NCBI GenBank assembly: GCA_036504095.1
Contig: DASXVS010000040.1
Location: 1-64,000, forward strand
DNA: 64,000 nucleotides
Direction of reading: 5' to 3'
Source: Armatimonadota bacterium
GTDB taxonomy: Bacteria > Armatimonadota > DTGP01 > JAKQQT01
Made by a program: the position numbers and the translations under genes. Below the pieces are notes generated by a model. The model ran no database searches. It was not told the DNA's origin and saw only the letters and a list, made by a program, of their open reading frames with translations. Shown piece after piece: positions 7,986 to 15,886 of this stretch (within the stretch, counting starts at the first letter, position 1; each line of letters starts with the position of its first letter).

Positions 7986-8801
7986 TCACGCTGCCAGCCA
8001 GACCTTCAGGTCATCAACGGTCCTGCGGATGTCCTCGCTCTGCTGCGGCCCCGAGATCTCGCGCTCGATGATGAGGTCTCCATCGAAGCCGATCTCCTTG
8101 AGGCGCTTGATGAACTCCGGAAATCGCACGGCGCCCAGGCCTGGCCGGACTTCGTTGCCCAGTTCCTGCGGATCGGTGGGATAGAGGCCGTCCTTCACGT
8201 GGACGTTGGTCACGTATTTGCCGAATACGTCCAGCGAGTCGATCGGGTTGCCCTTCCCATAGAGGATGAGGTTGGCCGGGTCCAGGTTGACGCCGAGGTT
8301 GTCTGTGCCGATGTGCTTGATGGTGCGCAGAAGGACGATGGGGGTCTCCTGCCCGGTTTCAAACCAGAAGCCCAGGCCCAGGTTCTTGCAGTAGTTGGCC
8401 ACGTCGCGAAGGGCAACAACGACTTCGGCGAATGCGGGGTCGGTAAGGTTCTCCGGGATGAATCCGGCGTGCGTGATGATGGCCGGAGCGCCGCAGGCCG
8501 CGGCAAAATCCGCGCCTTTCTTCAGTTGCTTCACGCGCATCGCGCGATAGGCGGGCGGCACGAGGCCAAGCGTGATGGGGCCCTCGGTGAAGTTCCAGGC
8601 TGCCGGTCCCGTCCACCCGGCCCACACCGCGCAGACTCGGACGCCTGTGCGCGCCGATTCCGCCTTCACGGTCTCCGCGGCCACCGGGGTCGCCTGTGAG
8701 TAGTCCCAGACCCCCAGTTGGCAGACCTTGAGACCGAACTGCTCCACGTGATCGAAACACTTGCCACCATTGCGCAGCGAGTTGAATACGCCGATTTCCA
8801 T
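7986..8801 (-). CDS. Sugar phosphate isomerase/epimerase-like TIM barrel (xylose-isomerase-like)
   Basis: A 271-residue AP-endonuclease-2/xylose-isomerase-like TIM barrel. Metal-site residues can be seen in ITHAGFIP, FWFETGQE, NLDPANLI, VHVKDG and the C-terminal IIEREISG. These enzymes epimerise or isomerise sugars and inositol derivatives; the substrate is not evident. AGGAGG lies 12 bases before the ATG at 8801 and directly against an ATG at 8813, so the start could be either. It is the first gene of the operon leading into the [2Fe-2S], PAS and phosphatase genes. Confidence 0.8.
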   Translation of the reverse strand: MEIGVFNSLRNGGKCFDHVEQFGLKVCQLGVWDYSQATPVAAETVKAESARTGVRVCAVWAGWTGPAAWNFTEGPITLGLVPPAYRAMRVKQLKKGADFAAACGAPAIITHAGFIPENLTDPAFAEVVVALRDVANYCKNLGLGFWFETGQETPIVLLRTIKHIGTDNLGVNLDPANLILYGKGNPIDSLDVFGKYVTNVHVKDGLYPTDPQELGNEVRPGLGAVRFPEFIKRLKEIGFDGDLIIEREISGPQQSEDIRRTVDDLKVWLAA

Positions 8802-8828
8802 GCGAAGACCCATCCTCCTGAAGCCAGA

Positions 8829-8864
8829 TATGAGCGTGGCGGCATTATACCGTCCACGCTCATA
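8829..8864 (-). promoter_or_regulatory. Inverted repeat enclosing the -10 box of the redox operon
   Basis: Perfect 11-base arms TATGAGCGTGG (8829-8839) and CCACGCTCATA (8854-8864) flank a 14-base spacer. On the minus strand the spacer contains TATAAT (8844-8849), about 30 bases before the AGGAGG of the isomerase gene. A repressor or activator bound to the two arms would cover the -10 box. No clear -35 is visible 17 bases upstream, as expected for a regulated promoter. The rest of the 230-base divergent gap to the DUF1259 gene shows nothing else I can name. Confidence 0.65.
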
Positions 8865-9033
8865 ATAGACACCCTTCGAGCGCGGAAAAGGGGCACTGAG
8901 CGAGGGCAGCGAGTGATAAGTCCAAATTGGGTATGAAATCAGCGGAGAAACGTGGACCGACCGGACTGCGCATGCCGATCTCCGGACCGGGCGGCGATGT
9001 TTCACCGGGAGACTCTAAAGCGAGGAGGAAGGG

Positions 9034-10014
9034 ATGAAGAAGCATGCGATAATCGTCCTGACGGCCGTGAGCCTGGGATGGCCGGGTCTGGCTCAGGATG
9101 TTCCTGCGATGCCGAAAGGCTACGCCGATGCGATGTCGATCGTCGGCAAAACGGGCGATTTCAAGGATAACGTCTTGAAGCTCAGTGTTCCACGCAGTGA
9201 CCTGAAGGTGACCGTGGATGGCGTGGAGACGCCGACGGCATTCGGATTTGGCGGCTGGATCGCGATGACCAAAGGCGATGGCGGCAAGGACGTGATGATG
9301 GGGGATCTGGTTTTGCTGCAGGATGAAGTAAACCCCGTTATGTCCGCGTTGCTGGACAACGGCTTGGAGGTGACGGCGCTGCACAACCACTTCTTCTGGG
9401 AGCAGCCGCGCATCTTCTACATGCACGTTCATGGTTACGGAACCGCGAGCGATCTCGCCCGGCGCGTGAAGGCGGCGCTTGACCTGATCGGCAAAATCAA
9501 GGTACGCGAAGCGCAGTCGGCAGAAAGGTCCGCGCCCGGAGGCGCGGTCGCCGGCACAATCGACACTGCGAAGATCGATCGCATCGTTGGCCATAACGGC
9601 GACCGGAATGGGGCGGTATACAAGATCACGATCGGACGATCTGATCTGAACGTCAAGGAGATGGGCGCCACGATCAACAGCCGAATGGGTCTCAACACCT
9701 GGGCGGCGTTCTTCGGATCCGATGACAACGCTGTTGTCGCTGGCGACGTGGCGATGCTTGAAAATGAAGTCACACCGGTTCTGAAGGCCTTGCGCAAGAA
9801 CGACCTCAACGTCGTGGCGATACACCATCACATGATCGGCGCCAGGCCGATGATCATTTTCCTCCATTACTGGGGAAAGGGAACCACCGAAAAACTGGCC
9901 ACCGGTATCAGAGCGGTGTTGAGCGAGATCGGCAAACCAGTCGGGCAGGCCGGCGGAATGCCCATGGGTGGTGACGCGAACCCGGGACAGGCATCCGAGA
10001 CCGGTAAGCTCTAG
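9034..10014 (+). CDS. DUF1259 (LppY/LpqO-like) secreted protein with two tandem domains
   Basis: A 326-residue exported protein with a signal peptide ending near SLGWPGLAQ. Two copies of the DUF1259 fold follow, at about residues 25-155 and 170-305. The first has GDLVLLQDEVNPVMSALL and VTALHNHFFWEQPRIFYMHV; the second has GDVAMLENEVTPVLKALR and VVAIHHHMIGARPMIIFLHY. The conserved His-rich segment followed by H-x-H/HY could bind a metal, but that is inference. Function is unknown across the family. GAGGAGGAAGG precedes the ATG. A hairpin terminator follows at 10102. Confidence 0.83.
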   Translation: MKKHAIIVLTAVSLGWPGLAQDVPAMPKGYADAMSIVGKTGDFKDNVLKLSVPRSDLKVTVDGVETPTAFGFGGWIAMTKGDGGKDVMMGDLVLLQDEVNPVMSALLDNGLEVTALHNHFFWEQPRIFYMHVHGYGTASDLARRVKAALDLIGKIKVREAQSAERSAPGGAVAGTIDTAKIDRIVGHNGDRNGAVYKITIGRSDLNVKEMGATINSRMGLNTWAAFFGSDDNAVVAGDVAMLENEVTPVLKALRKNDLNVVAIHHHMIGARPMIIFLHYWGKGTTEKLATGIRAVLSEIGKPVGQAGGMPMGGDANPGQASETGKL

Positions 10015-10101
10015 ACATCGGGACGAACGGCCTGGGCCGTCTGGAGAGGCGCCGGTGGATTGCGCCGCTTGCGACCTGAATCCTCATCTTGCCGAATAGC
10101 G

Positions 10102-10137
10102 AGTGGCCGCCCTCCCGGACGGCCACTTGCTTTTTAC
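10102..10137 (+). terminator. Rho-independent terminator after the DUF1259 gene
   Basis: Arms AGTGGCCG (10102-10109) and CGGCCACT (10120-10127) are perfectly complementary, with a ten-base loop, and are followed by TGCTTTTTAC. It lies about 90 bases past the stop and also separates this gene from the convergent repeat protein. Confidence 0.8.
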
Positions 10138-10181
10138 TCACAGAGCACCCTCTCTGCATCAAGAGAATCGCGGGGATAGTG

Positions 10182-13100
10182 TTACGGGTTGGCTTCGAGG
10201 CCCTTCACCTTTCGGGCGATCCGGGCGGCATCCATGATATCGATCGCGCCGCTTGAACTACCCGTCGTGACGATGTCGTAGAGCACAACTTCGAGGGATG
10301 TGGCCTTATCAATGCCGGCCGCCCGCCGTAACGCCTTGGACACGTCGCCGATCACAAACGCCGCTTTGGCGACGTTGAATGGTGCGCTGTCAGCGCCCGT
10401 CAACGTTCCGCTGGAGCCGGAAAGGACATAGGCAGAACCGGGAAGGTCGATCGCCAGGTTGGTGAAGGTGGCCACGCCGTTCACCGCGCTCACAGTAGTG
10501 GTCCCGGAAAGCGTGGCCGCGCTCATTCCCGTCCCCGGTTTGATCGAGACTGTCACGGATCCCGTGTAAGCCGGCACGAGATTGTCTTCGGCGTCCTTGA
10601 CGGTAAGAACCGGCTGCACGGTGAAGGCGGCGCCGGCGACCGCGCCGCCCGGCTGGAGAGCATATACCAGTTTGGTGGGCGTCTGCGCTACCACGAAGGC
10701 CGCCGAGTCAGCCGATGTGAGAGTTCCGCTGGTCGCCGTGAGGACGTAGCCGGCGTTGGCCTTATCGATGGACAGGCCGCTGAAGGTTGCGACACCGGCG
10801 ACGGCGTTCACGGAGGTTGTTCCGGAGAGGATGGCGCCCGCCCGCCCGGTTCCGGCTTTGATAGCGACTGAAACCGAACCGGTAAAGGCTGTTACGACGT
10901 TGTTCTCAGCGTCCAGCACCTGGACGACAGGTTGAGTGGTAAACGCCAGACCTGCGGACGCTCCAGCGGGCTGGACGGAGTAGGCGAGCTTGGTGGGTGT
11001 CTGCGCCACCACGAAGGCCGCCGAGTCGGCGGATGTCAGCGTTCCGCTGGTCGCCGTGAGGACGTAGCCGGCGTTGGCCTTATCGATGGACAGGCCGCTG
11101 AAGGTTGCGACACCGGCGACAGCGTTCACGGAGGTTGTTCCGGACAGAACCGCGCCCGGGCGGCCGGTTCCGGCGTTGATAGCGACTGACACCGAACCGG
11201 TAAAGGCCGTTACGACGTTGTTCTCAGCGTCCAGTACCTGTACAGCGGGCTGGGTAGTGAACGCGATTCCCGCTGAAGCCCCCGCCGGCTGGATGGAGTA
11301 GGCGAGCTTGGTGGGTGTCTGCGCCACCGCGAAGGCGGAGGTTGACCCTGGGGTGAGCGTGCCTGAGGAAACTGTCAGTACGTAACCCGTACCGGCTTTG
11401 TCGAGCGCCAGGTCTGTGAAAGCCGCCGTGCCACCTGTAATGGGAACGCTCAGTGTGCCGCTCAGTATGGCTCCCGCGCGGCCGGTGCCGTCCTTGATGG
11501 CCACGGTCGCCGTTCCGGTGTACGATGCCACCAGGTTGTTTTCCGCATCGCGGATTTCGATCGCTGGCTGGGTGGTGAAGGCGACTACAGCCGCCGCGCC
11601 TGAGGGCTGAACGGTTACGGCTACCAGTGTCGGGGTCTGGAGAACGTCAAAGGCCGGCGAATCTCCAGGAGTCAGCGATCCGCTGGATGCGGTCAGGACG
11701 TAGCCGGTGTTGGCCTTGTCGATGGAGAGTCCGGTGTAAGTTGCCGTGCCGTGCACCGCGCTGACAGTTGACGCGCCGGACAGAATCGCGCCCGGGCGGC
11801 CCGTGCCCGCCTTGATGGCGACCGTCACCGATCCGCTGTAATCCCACTTCCTCGTGCCGTCAAGGTTCCGGGCTTCCACTGCCACCGGGGGCCACGGCAG
11901 TCCGGCGGACGCGGCGGCCGGTGGGCCCGTGAAGAAGAGCAGCCCCGGAGTGTCGACAAGCGGGCCGCTCGCGACGACGTTGTTCACTCCCCCTGAGAGG
12001 CCGGGAACAGCGTTGCCTGATTCGGTTGTGTAGGCAACGTACCTGCCATCCTGGCTCATCGCCGTATCATGATTATTCCCGTTGAGTTGGGCGCCCGTGC
12101 TGGAGAGTGAAGCGCGCATCGTGGTGGCGCCCGCTGTGTCGCGCACCAGCACGTCCAACAGCCCGTTGTTCTTGCCGGGCACAGCATTCGGCGAATCCGT
12201 TTCAAAGGCTACGTAGCGCCCATCGGCGCTCATGACCGCGTGCCTGGAGTCGTTGGCGAGTTCGGTTCCGGTGGGGTCCACCGAAATGCGCACCGTCGTG
12301 AGCGCTGTCCTGTCGCGTACGAACACATCCACGGATGTGTTGGTGTCGCTTGCGATCAGATTGTCGGCCCCTGACTCGAAAGCCACGAGGTTGCCGTCCG
12401 CGCTGATCGCGGGCACACTGCAGCCCTGGTTAGCCTGGGAGCCGTCGTTCCCGATGGAAGCGCGTTCTGTCGTGTTGGCGTTGCGATCGCGGACAAAAAC
12501 ATCGCCGCCGGCCTGGGTATCATTGGGCACGAGGTTGAGGGCAACGGACTGAAACGCCACGATTGATCCATCGGCGCTGATTGCCACCCCGCCCACGCCG
12601 CTGGCGCCGGCGCCGAGGGTGCCGTCTGTCGCGACGGAAACGAGGCTCAGAGTGCCGGTCGCGCGCTCAGCGACGTACACATCCGAAAGGCCGTTTGTGT
12701 CCGCGGGTATGAGGGCCGCCGTGCTCACAAACGCGATGAAATTACCGTTCGCGCTTATCACCGGTGCCGTTCCCGTGGCGATGAAGGTCGTTTGAGACGT
12801 CTGTGTGTCTCGCAGGTAGATGCCTTGCCCCTTGCCGGCAACGAGATTTGTCGCGGCGGATTCGAAAACTATGTAGCGGCCGTCAGCGGACATCCCCGGG
12901 TGCGTGCTCGCTCCATTTGCCTGAACGCCCGCCGAGGAGACGCTGATGCGCGTTGTCGTCGCCGTCTGGAGGTCACGAAGGAAGATGTCGTCCACGGCGT
13001 TGGTGTCCAACGCAATCAAGTTGGTTGCGCTTGAAACGAAGGCGATGAATCGGCCGTCGCCATTTACGCAGGGGAGCGAGCTGTTGTTGCTCCCCTCGAC

Positions 13101-13211
13101 GCCGGCAGGGGTAGCCGAAAGCAGGACTGTCCCTGCCCTGGCTCGTTCAGCCCCGCCGAGCAACATCGGGGCGGCAAGCAGGCAAAGGACGAAAATGCAG
13201 TGTCTTTGCAT
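10182..13211 (-). CDS. Large secreted protein: beta-propeller, five 106-residue repeats, dockerin-like tail
   Basis: A 1009-residue exported protein with a signal peptide (residues 1-26, cleavage near ERARA). Residues about 40-410 hold seven or so PD40/TolB-like blades, each with a form of SADGRYIVFES followed by DIFLRDLQT. Residues about 415-945 hold five consecutive 106-residue immunoglobulin-like repeats starting TPTKLAY and containing AENNVVTAFTGSVSVAI and GYVLTATSGTLT. The last 60 residues (DVSKALRRAAGIDKATS, then IDIMDAARIARKVKG) resemble a dockerin pair of helices. It is probably a surface or extracellular scaffold; no enzymatic site is seen. GGAGA precedes the ATG. Confidence 0.85.
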   Translation of the reverse strand: MQRHCIFVLCLLAAPMLLGGAERARAGTVLLSATPAGVEGSNNSSLPCVNGDGRFIAFVSSATNLIALDTNAVDDIFLRDLQTATTTRISVSSAGVQANGASTHPGMSADGRYIVFESAATNLVAGKGQGIYLRDTQTSQTTFIATGTAPVISANGNFIAFVSTAALIPADTNGLSDVYVAERATGTLSLVSVATDGTLGAGASGVGGVAISADGSIVAFQSVALNLVPNDTQAGGDVFVRDRNANTTERASIGNDGSQANQGCSVPAISADGNLVAFESGADNLIASDTNTSVDVFVRDRTALTTVRISVDPTGTELANDSRHAVMSADGRYVAFETDSPNAVPGKNNGLLDVLVRDTAGATTMRASLSSTGAQLNGNNHDTAMSQDGRYVAYTTESGNAVPGLSGGVNNVVASGPLVDTPGLLFFTGPPAAASAGLPWPPVAVEARNLDGTRKWDYSGSVTVAIKAGTGRPGAILSGASTVSAVHGTATYTGLSIDKANTGYVLTASSGSLTPGDSPAFDVLQTPTLVAVTVQPSGAAAVVAFTTQPAIEIRDAENNLVASYTGTATVAIKDGTGRAGAILSGTLSVPITGGTAAFTDLALDKAGTGYVLTVSSGTLTPGSTSAFAVAQTPTKLAYSIQPAGASAGIAFTTQPAVQVLDAENNVVTAFTGSVSVAINAGTGRPGAVLSGTTSVNAVAGVATFSGLSIDKANAGYVLTATSGTLTSADSAAFVVAQTPTKLAYSVQPAGASAGLAFTTQPVVQVLDAENNVVTAFTGSVSVAIKAGTGRAGAILSGTTSVNAVAGVATFSGLSIDKANAGYVLTATSGTLTSADSAAFVVAQTPTKLVYALQPGGAVAGAAFTVQPVLTVKDAEDNLVPAYTGSVTVSIKPGTGMSAATLSGTTTVSAVNGVATFTNLAIDLPGSAYVLSGSSGTLTGADSAPFNVAKAAFVIGDVSKALRRAAGIDKATSLEVVLYDIVTTGSSSGAIDIMDAARIARKVKGLEANP
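10723..11120 (-). repeat. Near-identical tandem repeat units inside the secreted repeat protein
   Basis: The 80 bases at 10723-10802 are identical to 11041-11120, exactly 318 bases (106 codons) apart. Encoded repeats 3 and 4 of the protein differ at only a handful of residues, whereas repeats 1, 2 and 5 are much more diverged. This marks a recent unit duplication or gene conversion. Confidence 0.9.
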
Positions 13212-13389
13212 TCTGGTTCTCCGGTTTGTTGGAATGACCGCGCGGTGGCGGAATTGACTATGTTAACGCGTTCCCCCGGGGAGGGAACCACGGATAAGTC
13301 CTGCTCGTACGCTGACCCGGACGTCCTCCTATTAGTTCCCGCCGGACCGCCCGCCGAAACATGCCCTCACACTGGCTCCGGATCAGGAA

Positions 13390-13418
13390 TTGACTTGCCG
13401 GAAGAGGGGTGCTAATAT
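13390..13418 (+). promoter_or_regulatory. Strong housekeeping-type promoter of the arginine cluster
   Basis: TTGACT at 13390-13395 and TAATAT at 13413-13418 are separated by exactly 17 bases, the best -35/-10 pair noticed in the window. Transcription should begin near 13424-13427, almost on the first base of the leader-peptide ATG, so the leader peptide is probably translated from a leaderless message. Confidence 0.8.
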
Positions 13419-13426
13419 GACCGCAA

Positions 13427-13495
13427 ATGGATACCAGTGTTGCATCGCAGTCTCGCCGCCCGCGTCGCAGGAGCCGTAATATACGTCCTGCGTAG
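13427..13495 (+). CDS. Arginine-rich leader peptide of the arg attenuator
   Basis: A 22-codon reading frame (ATG 13427, TAG 13493-13495) between the arg promoter and argB. Codons 9-20 read SRRPRRRSRNIR: seven arginine codons (CGC, CGC, CGT, CGC, AGG, CGT, CGT) in twelve. The Arg run overlaps segment 1 of the downstream RNA hairpins. Peptides of this kind serve only to stall the ribosome when charged tRNA-Arg is scarce. No Shine-Dalgarno is present, and the start lies eight bases from the -10 box, so leaderless initiation is likely. It is too short to be found by ordinary gene calling. Confidence 0.78.
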   Translation: MDTSVASQSRRPRRRSRNIRPA

Positions 13496-13581
13496 CCGTC
13501 GCGCGTGCCGATGTCATCAGAAGGTAGACCTTACAGACGTCACCTTGAGCCGCGGGGACACGCAGGAGTCCCGCGGCTTTT
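13466..13581 (+). promoter_or_regulatory. Transcription attenuator of argB: alternative hairpins and terminator
   Basis: Segment 1, CGCAGGA (13466-13472, in the Arg codons), pairs with segment 2, TCCTGCG (13486-13492). Segment 2 extended by one base (TCCTGCGT, 13486-13493) also pairs perfectly with ACGCAGGA at 13560-13567, which lies in the loop of a terminator. The terminator stem is GCCGCGGG (13549-13556) with CCCGCGGC (13570-13577), followed by TTTT (13578-13581). A ribosome stalled on Arg codons would mask segment 1, free segment 2 and block the terminator. A freely moving ribosome would let the terminator form. Confidence 0.75.
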
Positions 13582-13611
13582 CGCATTTTGGACAGAGCCT
13601 CACCAAAGCCA

Positions 13612-14481
13612 ATGATCGAATCCCAACAACAGAACCACGCCGCAATCCTCAGCCAGGCGCTGCCGTACTTCAAGGAGTATCACGGCGCAACCATCGTTGT
13701 GAAATACGGCGGAAACGCGATGGTGGACGACGACCTGAAGCGGGCAGTGATGGACGACATCGTGCTGCTCAGCCTGGTCGGCATCCGGCCGGTGCTCGTC
13801 CACGGAGGCGGGCCGGAGATATCCGAGACGCTGAAGCGGATGGGTAAGGAAAGCACGTTTGTCCACGGTTTACGGGTCACCGACAAAGAGACCGTTGAAG
13901 TCGTGGAGATGGTGCTCGCGGGCAAGACGAACAAGGGAATCGTGAGCCTGCTCCAGCGGGCCGGCGCCAAGGCGGTCGGACTCAGCGGGCGCGACGGCAA
14001 TCTGTTCGAAGCCCGAAAGATCCTGTCACGCGGCGTGGACGTTGGATTTGTGGGCGAGGTGACGAAGGTTAACCCGGAGATACTCGATGTGCTGGCCGCG
14101 GCCGGGTACATCCCGGTCATTTCAACCGTGGGAGAGGACGAGGACGGCGAGGCGCTGAACATCAACGCAGACCACGCGGCCGGGCAGATCGCCGCCGCGC
14201 TGGGCGCCGCCAAACTGGTGCTCCTCACTGACGTGCCGGGCGTCTATGAGGACTACAGCGACCCATCCACGTTCATCAGCGAAATGACTGCGGAGCGGGG
14301 CCGCCAGATGCTGGCCGGCGGGCAGGTGGACAAGGGGATGATTCCCAAGATGGAAGGCTGCCTGATGGCGTTGGATGGCGGCTGTCAGCGAGCGCACATC
14401 TTGGACGGTCGGGTGCCGAACAGCATCCTGACGGAGTTGTTCACGCACGAAGGCTGCGGAACGATGATCACGCCGGAATAA
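13612..14481 (+). CDS. argB: Acetylglutamate kinase
   Basis: A 289-residue amino-acid-kinase-fold enzyme that phosphorylates N-acetyl-L-glutamate, the second step of arginine synthesis. Conserved elements are VVKYGGNAM near the N-terminus (phosphate loop lysine), VLVHGGGPEIS, VGLSGRDGN, NINADHAAGQIA and MIPKMEGC. The N-terminal helix before VVKYGG (NHAAILSQALPYFKEYHG) is the type that mediates hexamer formation and arginine feedback in other acetylglutamate kinases, and EGCGTMI at the C-terminus matches the arginine-site segment. In cyanobacteria and plants this enzyme is also a P-II partner; a P-II gene is present at 38378, but any link is inference. It is the first structural gene behind the attenuator. 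Confidence 0.95.
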   Translation: MIESQQQNHAAILSQALPYFKEYHGATIVVKYGGNAMVDDDLKRAVMDDIVLLSLVGIRPVLVHGGGPEISETLKRMGKESTFVHGLRVTDKETVEVVEMVLAGKTNKGIVSLLQRAGAKAVGLSGRDGNLFEARKILSRGVDVGFVGEVTKVNPEILDVLAAAGYIPVISTVGEDEDGEALNINADHAAGQIAAALGAAKLVLLTDVPGVYEDYSDPSTFISEMTAERGRQMLAGGQVDKGMIPKMEGCLMALDGGCQRAHILDGRVPNSILTELFTHEGCGTMITPE

Positions 14482-14497
14482 ACCTGACAGGAGAAAA

Positions 14498-14617
14498 CCA
14501 TAAAGGCACAAAAAAAGTGATGAATTCGGAGTGATGAATGACTGAGGCTCGGCTAAGGCGCCTCGCCCGCGTTCGTTGCTCCATCTTCGTGTCTTTGTGC
14601 CTTTGTGGTGGATTTGG
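14498..14617. repeat. Intergenic composite repeat of CACAAAGGCAC and GATGAATGA words
   Basis: The outer arms ACCATAAAGGCACAAA (near 14498) and TTTGTGCCTTTGTGGT (near 14595) are complementary apart from one base. Inside lies TGATGAATTCGGAGTGATGA (14518-14537) continuing to 14541, whose reverse complement occurs exactly at 62796-62819. The outer word is the same as that of the perfect palindrome at 60018-60090. Confidence 0.7.
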
Positions 14618-14625
14618 ATTTTGGA

Positions 14626-15432
14626 ATGCCCGAGTTGCCTGAAGTCGAGGGGATGCGGCGGCGGTTGAAGCCGCTGATTCTTGGGCGGCGGATTGAATCC
14701 GCCGAAGACGTCAGCGGAACCGCGACGCGGTCGTTCACGGGAGTGCCCTTCGATGTTGGGGTCGTTGGCAGGCGGTTCACTGATACGGGACGGCGGGCGA
14801 AAAACCTGTTGCTGACGCTGGACTCTGGCGACACGCTGGTGATGCATTTCATGCGCAACGGGATGCTGGAATACGCTGCCACCGGCGAGGTGCGGGCGCC
14901 CCATACATGGGCCGTCCTGAGCCTCGACGACGGGATGGACCTTCGGATGCGGGACACGATGCGTGCCGGCCGGTGGTCGCTGTGCCCCGGCACGGACCTG
15001 AGCGCGGTGAACACGCTGCAGGGGCTGGGGCCGGAATACACGGACCCGGTGTTCAGCGTGGAATACCTGGCGAAACGCCTGAGCCGAAAAGCGCCGGTGA
15101 AAGCGCTCCTGACCGACCAGTCAGTGGTGAGCGGGATCGGCAACGCATATGCGCACGAAATCGCCTGGGAGGCGGGAGTGCGGCCTGACCGCCAGAGCGC
15201 TTCGCTGAATGACGGGGAGGCCGCCCGCCTGCATGCGGCCATCAGTTCGGTATTTGAGCGCGCGATCGAGGCACGCGTTTCGAGTCCGTTGAACATCATG
15301 GGCGACGAAGGTTGGGAAGTGGCGCGGATCCATCGCAGGAAGGGGCAGAAATGCCCGCGGTGCGGCGCCGGGATCGTGAGTGACAAACTGGGCGGCGGGC
15401 TGATTTACTATTGCGCGGGGTGCCAGAAGTGA
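14626..15432 (+). CDS. mutM: Formamidopyrimidine-DNA glycosylase
   Basis: A 268-residue Fpg/Nei enzyme that removes oxidised purines. It begins MPELPEVEGM, placing the catalytic Pro2 and Glu3 directly after the initiator. Other landmarks are the helix-two-turn-helix segment LTDQSVVSGIGNAYAHEI and a C-terminal zinc finger with CPRCG and YYCAGCQ. The start at 14626 is fixed by the need for an N-terminal proline; only a weak ribosome site precedes it. It overlaps the next small gene by four bases (GTGA) and interrupts the arginine genes. Confidence 0.93.
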   Translation: MPELPEVEGMRRRLKPLILGRRIESAEDVSGTATRSFTGVPFDVGVVGRRFTDTGRRAKNLLLTLDSGDTLVMHFMRNGMLEYAATGEVRAPHTWAVLSLDDGMDLRMRDTMRAGRWSLCPGTDLSAVNTLQGLGPEYTDPVFSVEYLAKRLSRKAPVKALLTDQSVVSGIGNAYAHEIAWEAGVRPDRQSASLNDGEAARLHAAISSVFERAIEARVSSPLNIMGDEGWEVARIHRRKGQKCPRCGAGIVSDKLGGGLIYYCAGCQK

Positions 15433-15827
15433 ACTTGCTGACGATTGCCGAACACGATGGCGGTTGGCTGGTCTCCGGAGACGATGCGCCGATCGGTTTC
15501 ATCGCGGCCGACCGCACGGTGGCGACGCCGTCTGGGGCGACCTACACAGTTCAAGGGCAACCGCCTCGGTTGGCGCTCGTTTCGGCCGACGGACATCCGC
15601 AGGTGACGTTGACCGTTTTGACGTTGAGGGACGAGAAAACCGGGGTGGAGTGGCGCCTGATCGAAGGTTGGCCGACGCGGGCTAGAGGAGGTATGCTCGA
15701 TCTCAATGAGATTTGGGCGCTTCCATTCTCGATGGAGGACGCGCAGTGGACCGTGCCGAACAGGGTGCGGCTGCTGCTTGCGTGGGCGCTAACAGAACCG
15801 GGCGCAGATGCCGCGGCAACACAATGA
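15429..15827 (+). CDS. Hypothetical protein translationally coupled to mutM
   Basis: A 132-residue soluble protein of no family I recognise. The first 60 residues look like short beta strands (VNLLTIAEHDGGWLVSGDD, IGFIAADRTVATPSG). The middle VTLTVLTLRDEKTGVEWRLI and the end WTVPNRVRLLLAWALTEP also suggest a small beta-rich domain with a C-terminal helix. The GTG start overlaps the mutM stop (GTGA), so it should be co-translated with mutM; argD follows after 59 bases. The pattern resembles small lipocalin-like or PH-like domains, but this is only an impression. Confidence 0.6.
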   Translation: MNLLTIAEHDGGWLVSGDDAPIGFIAADRTVATPSGATYTVQGQPPRLALVSADGHPQVTLTVLTLRDEKTGVEWRLIEGWPTRARGGMLDLNEIWALPFSMEDAQWTVPNRVRLLLAWALTEPGADAAATQ

Positions 15828-15886
15828 GTTGATATGGGGTGGCAACGGTGGATTGACCGCGCGCCATTCTCACGAAGGGACAGAAG

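Noticed and set aside
10690-11330. CRISPR-like or tandem non-coding repeat
   Set aside because: The 318-base period equals 106 codons and lies in frame in a secreted protein.
13423-13612. T-box riboswitch in the argB leader
   Set aside because: No T-box sequence of the GGTGGNACCGCG type or specifier loop is visible, while an Arg-rich peptide and alternative hairpins explain the leader.
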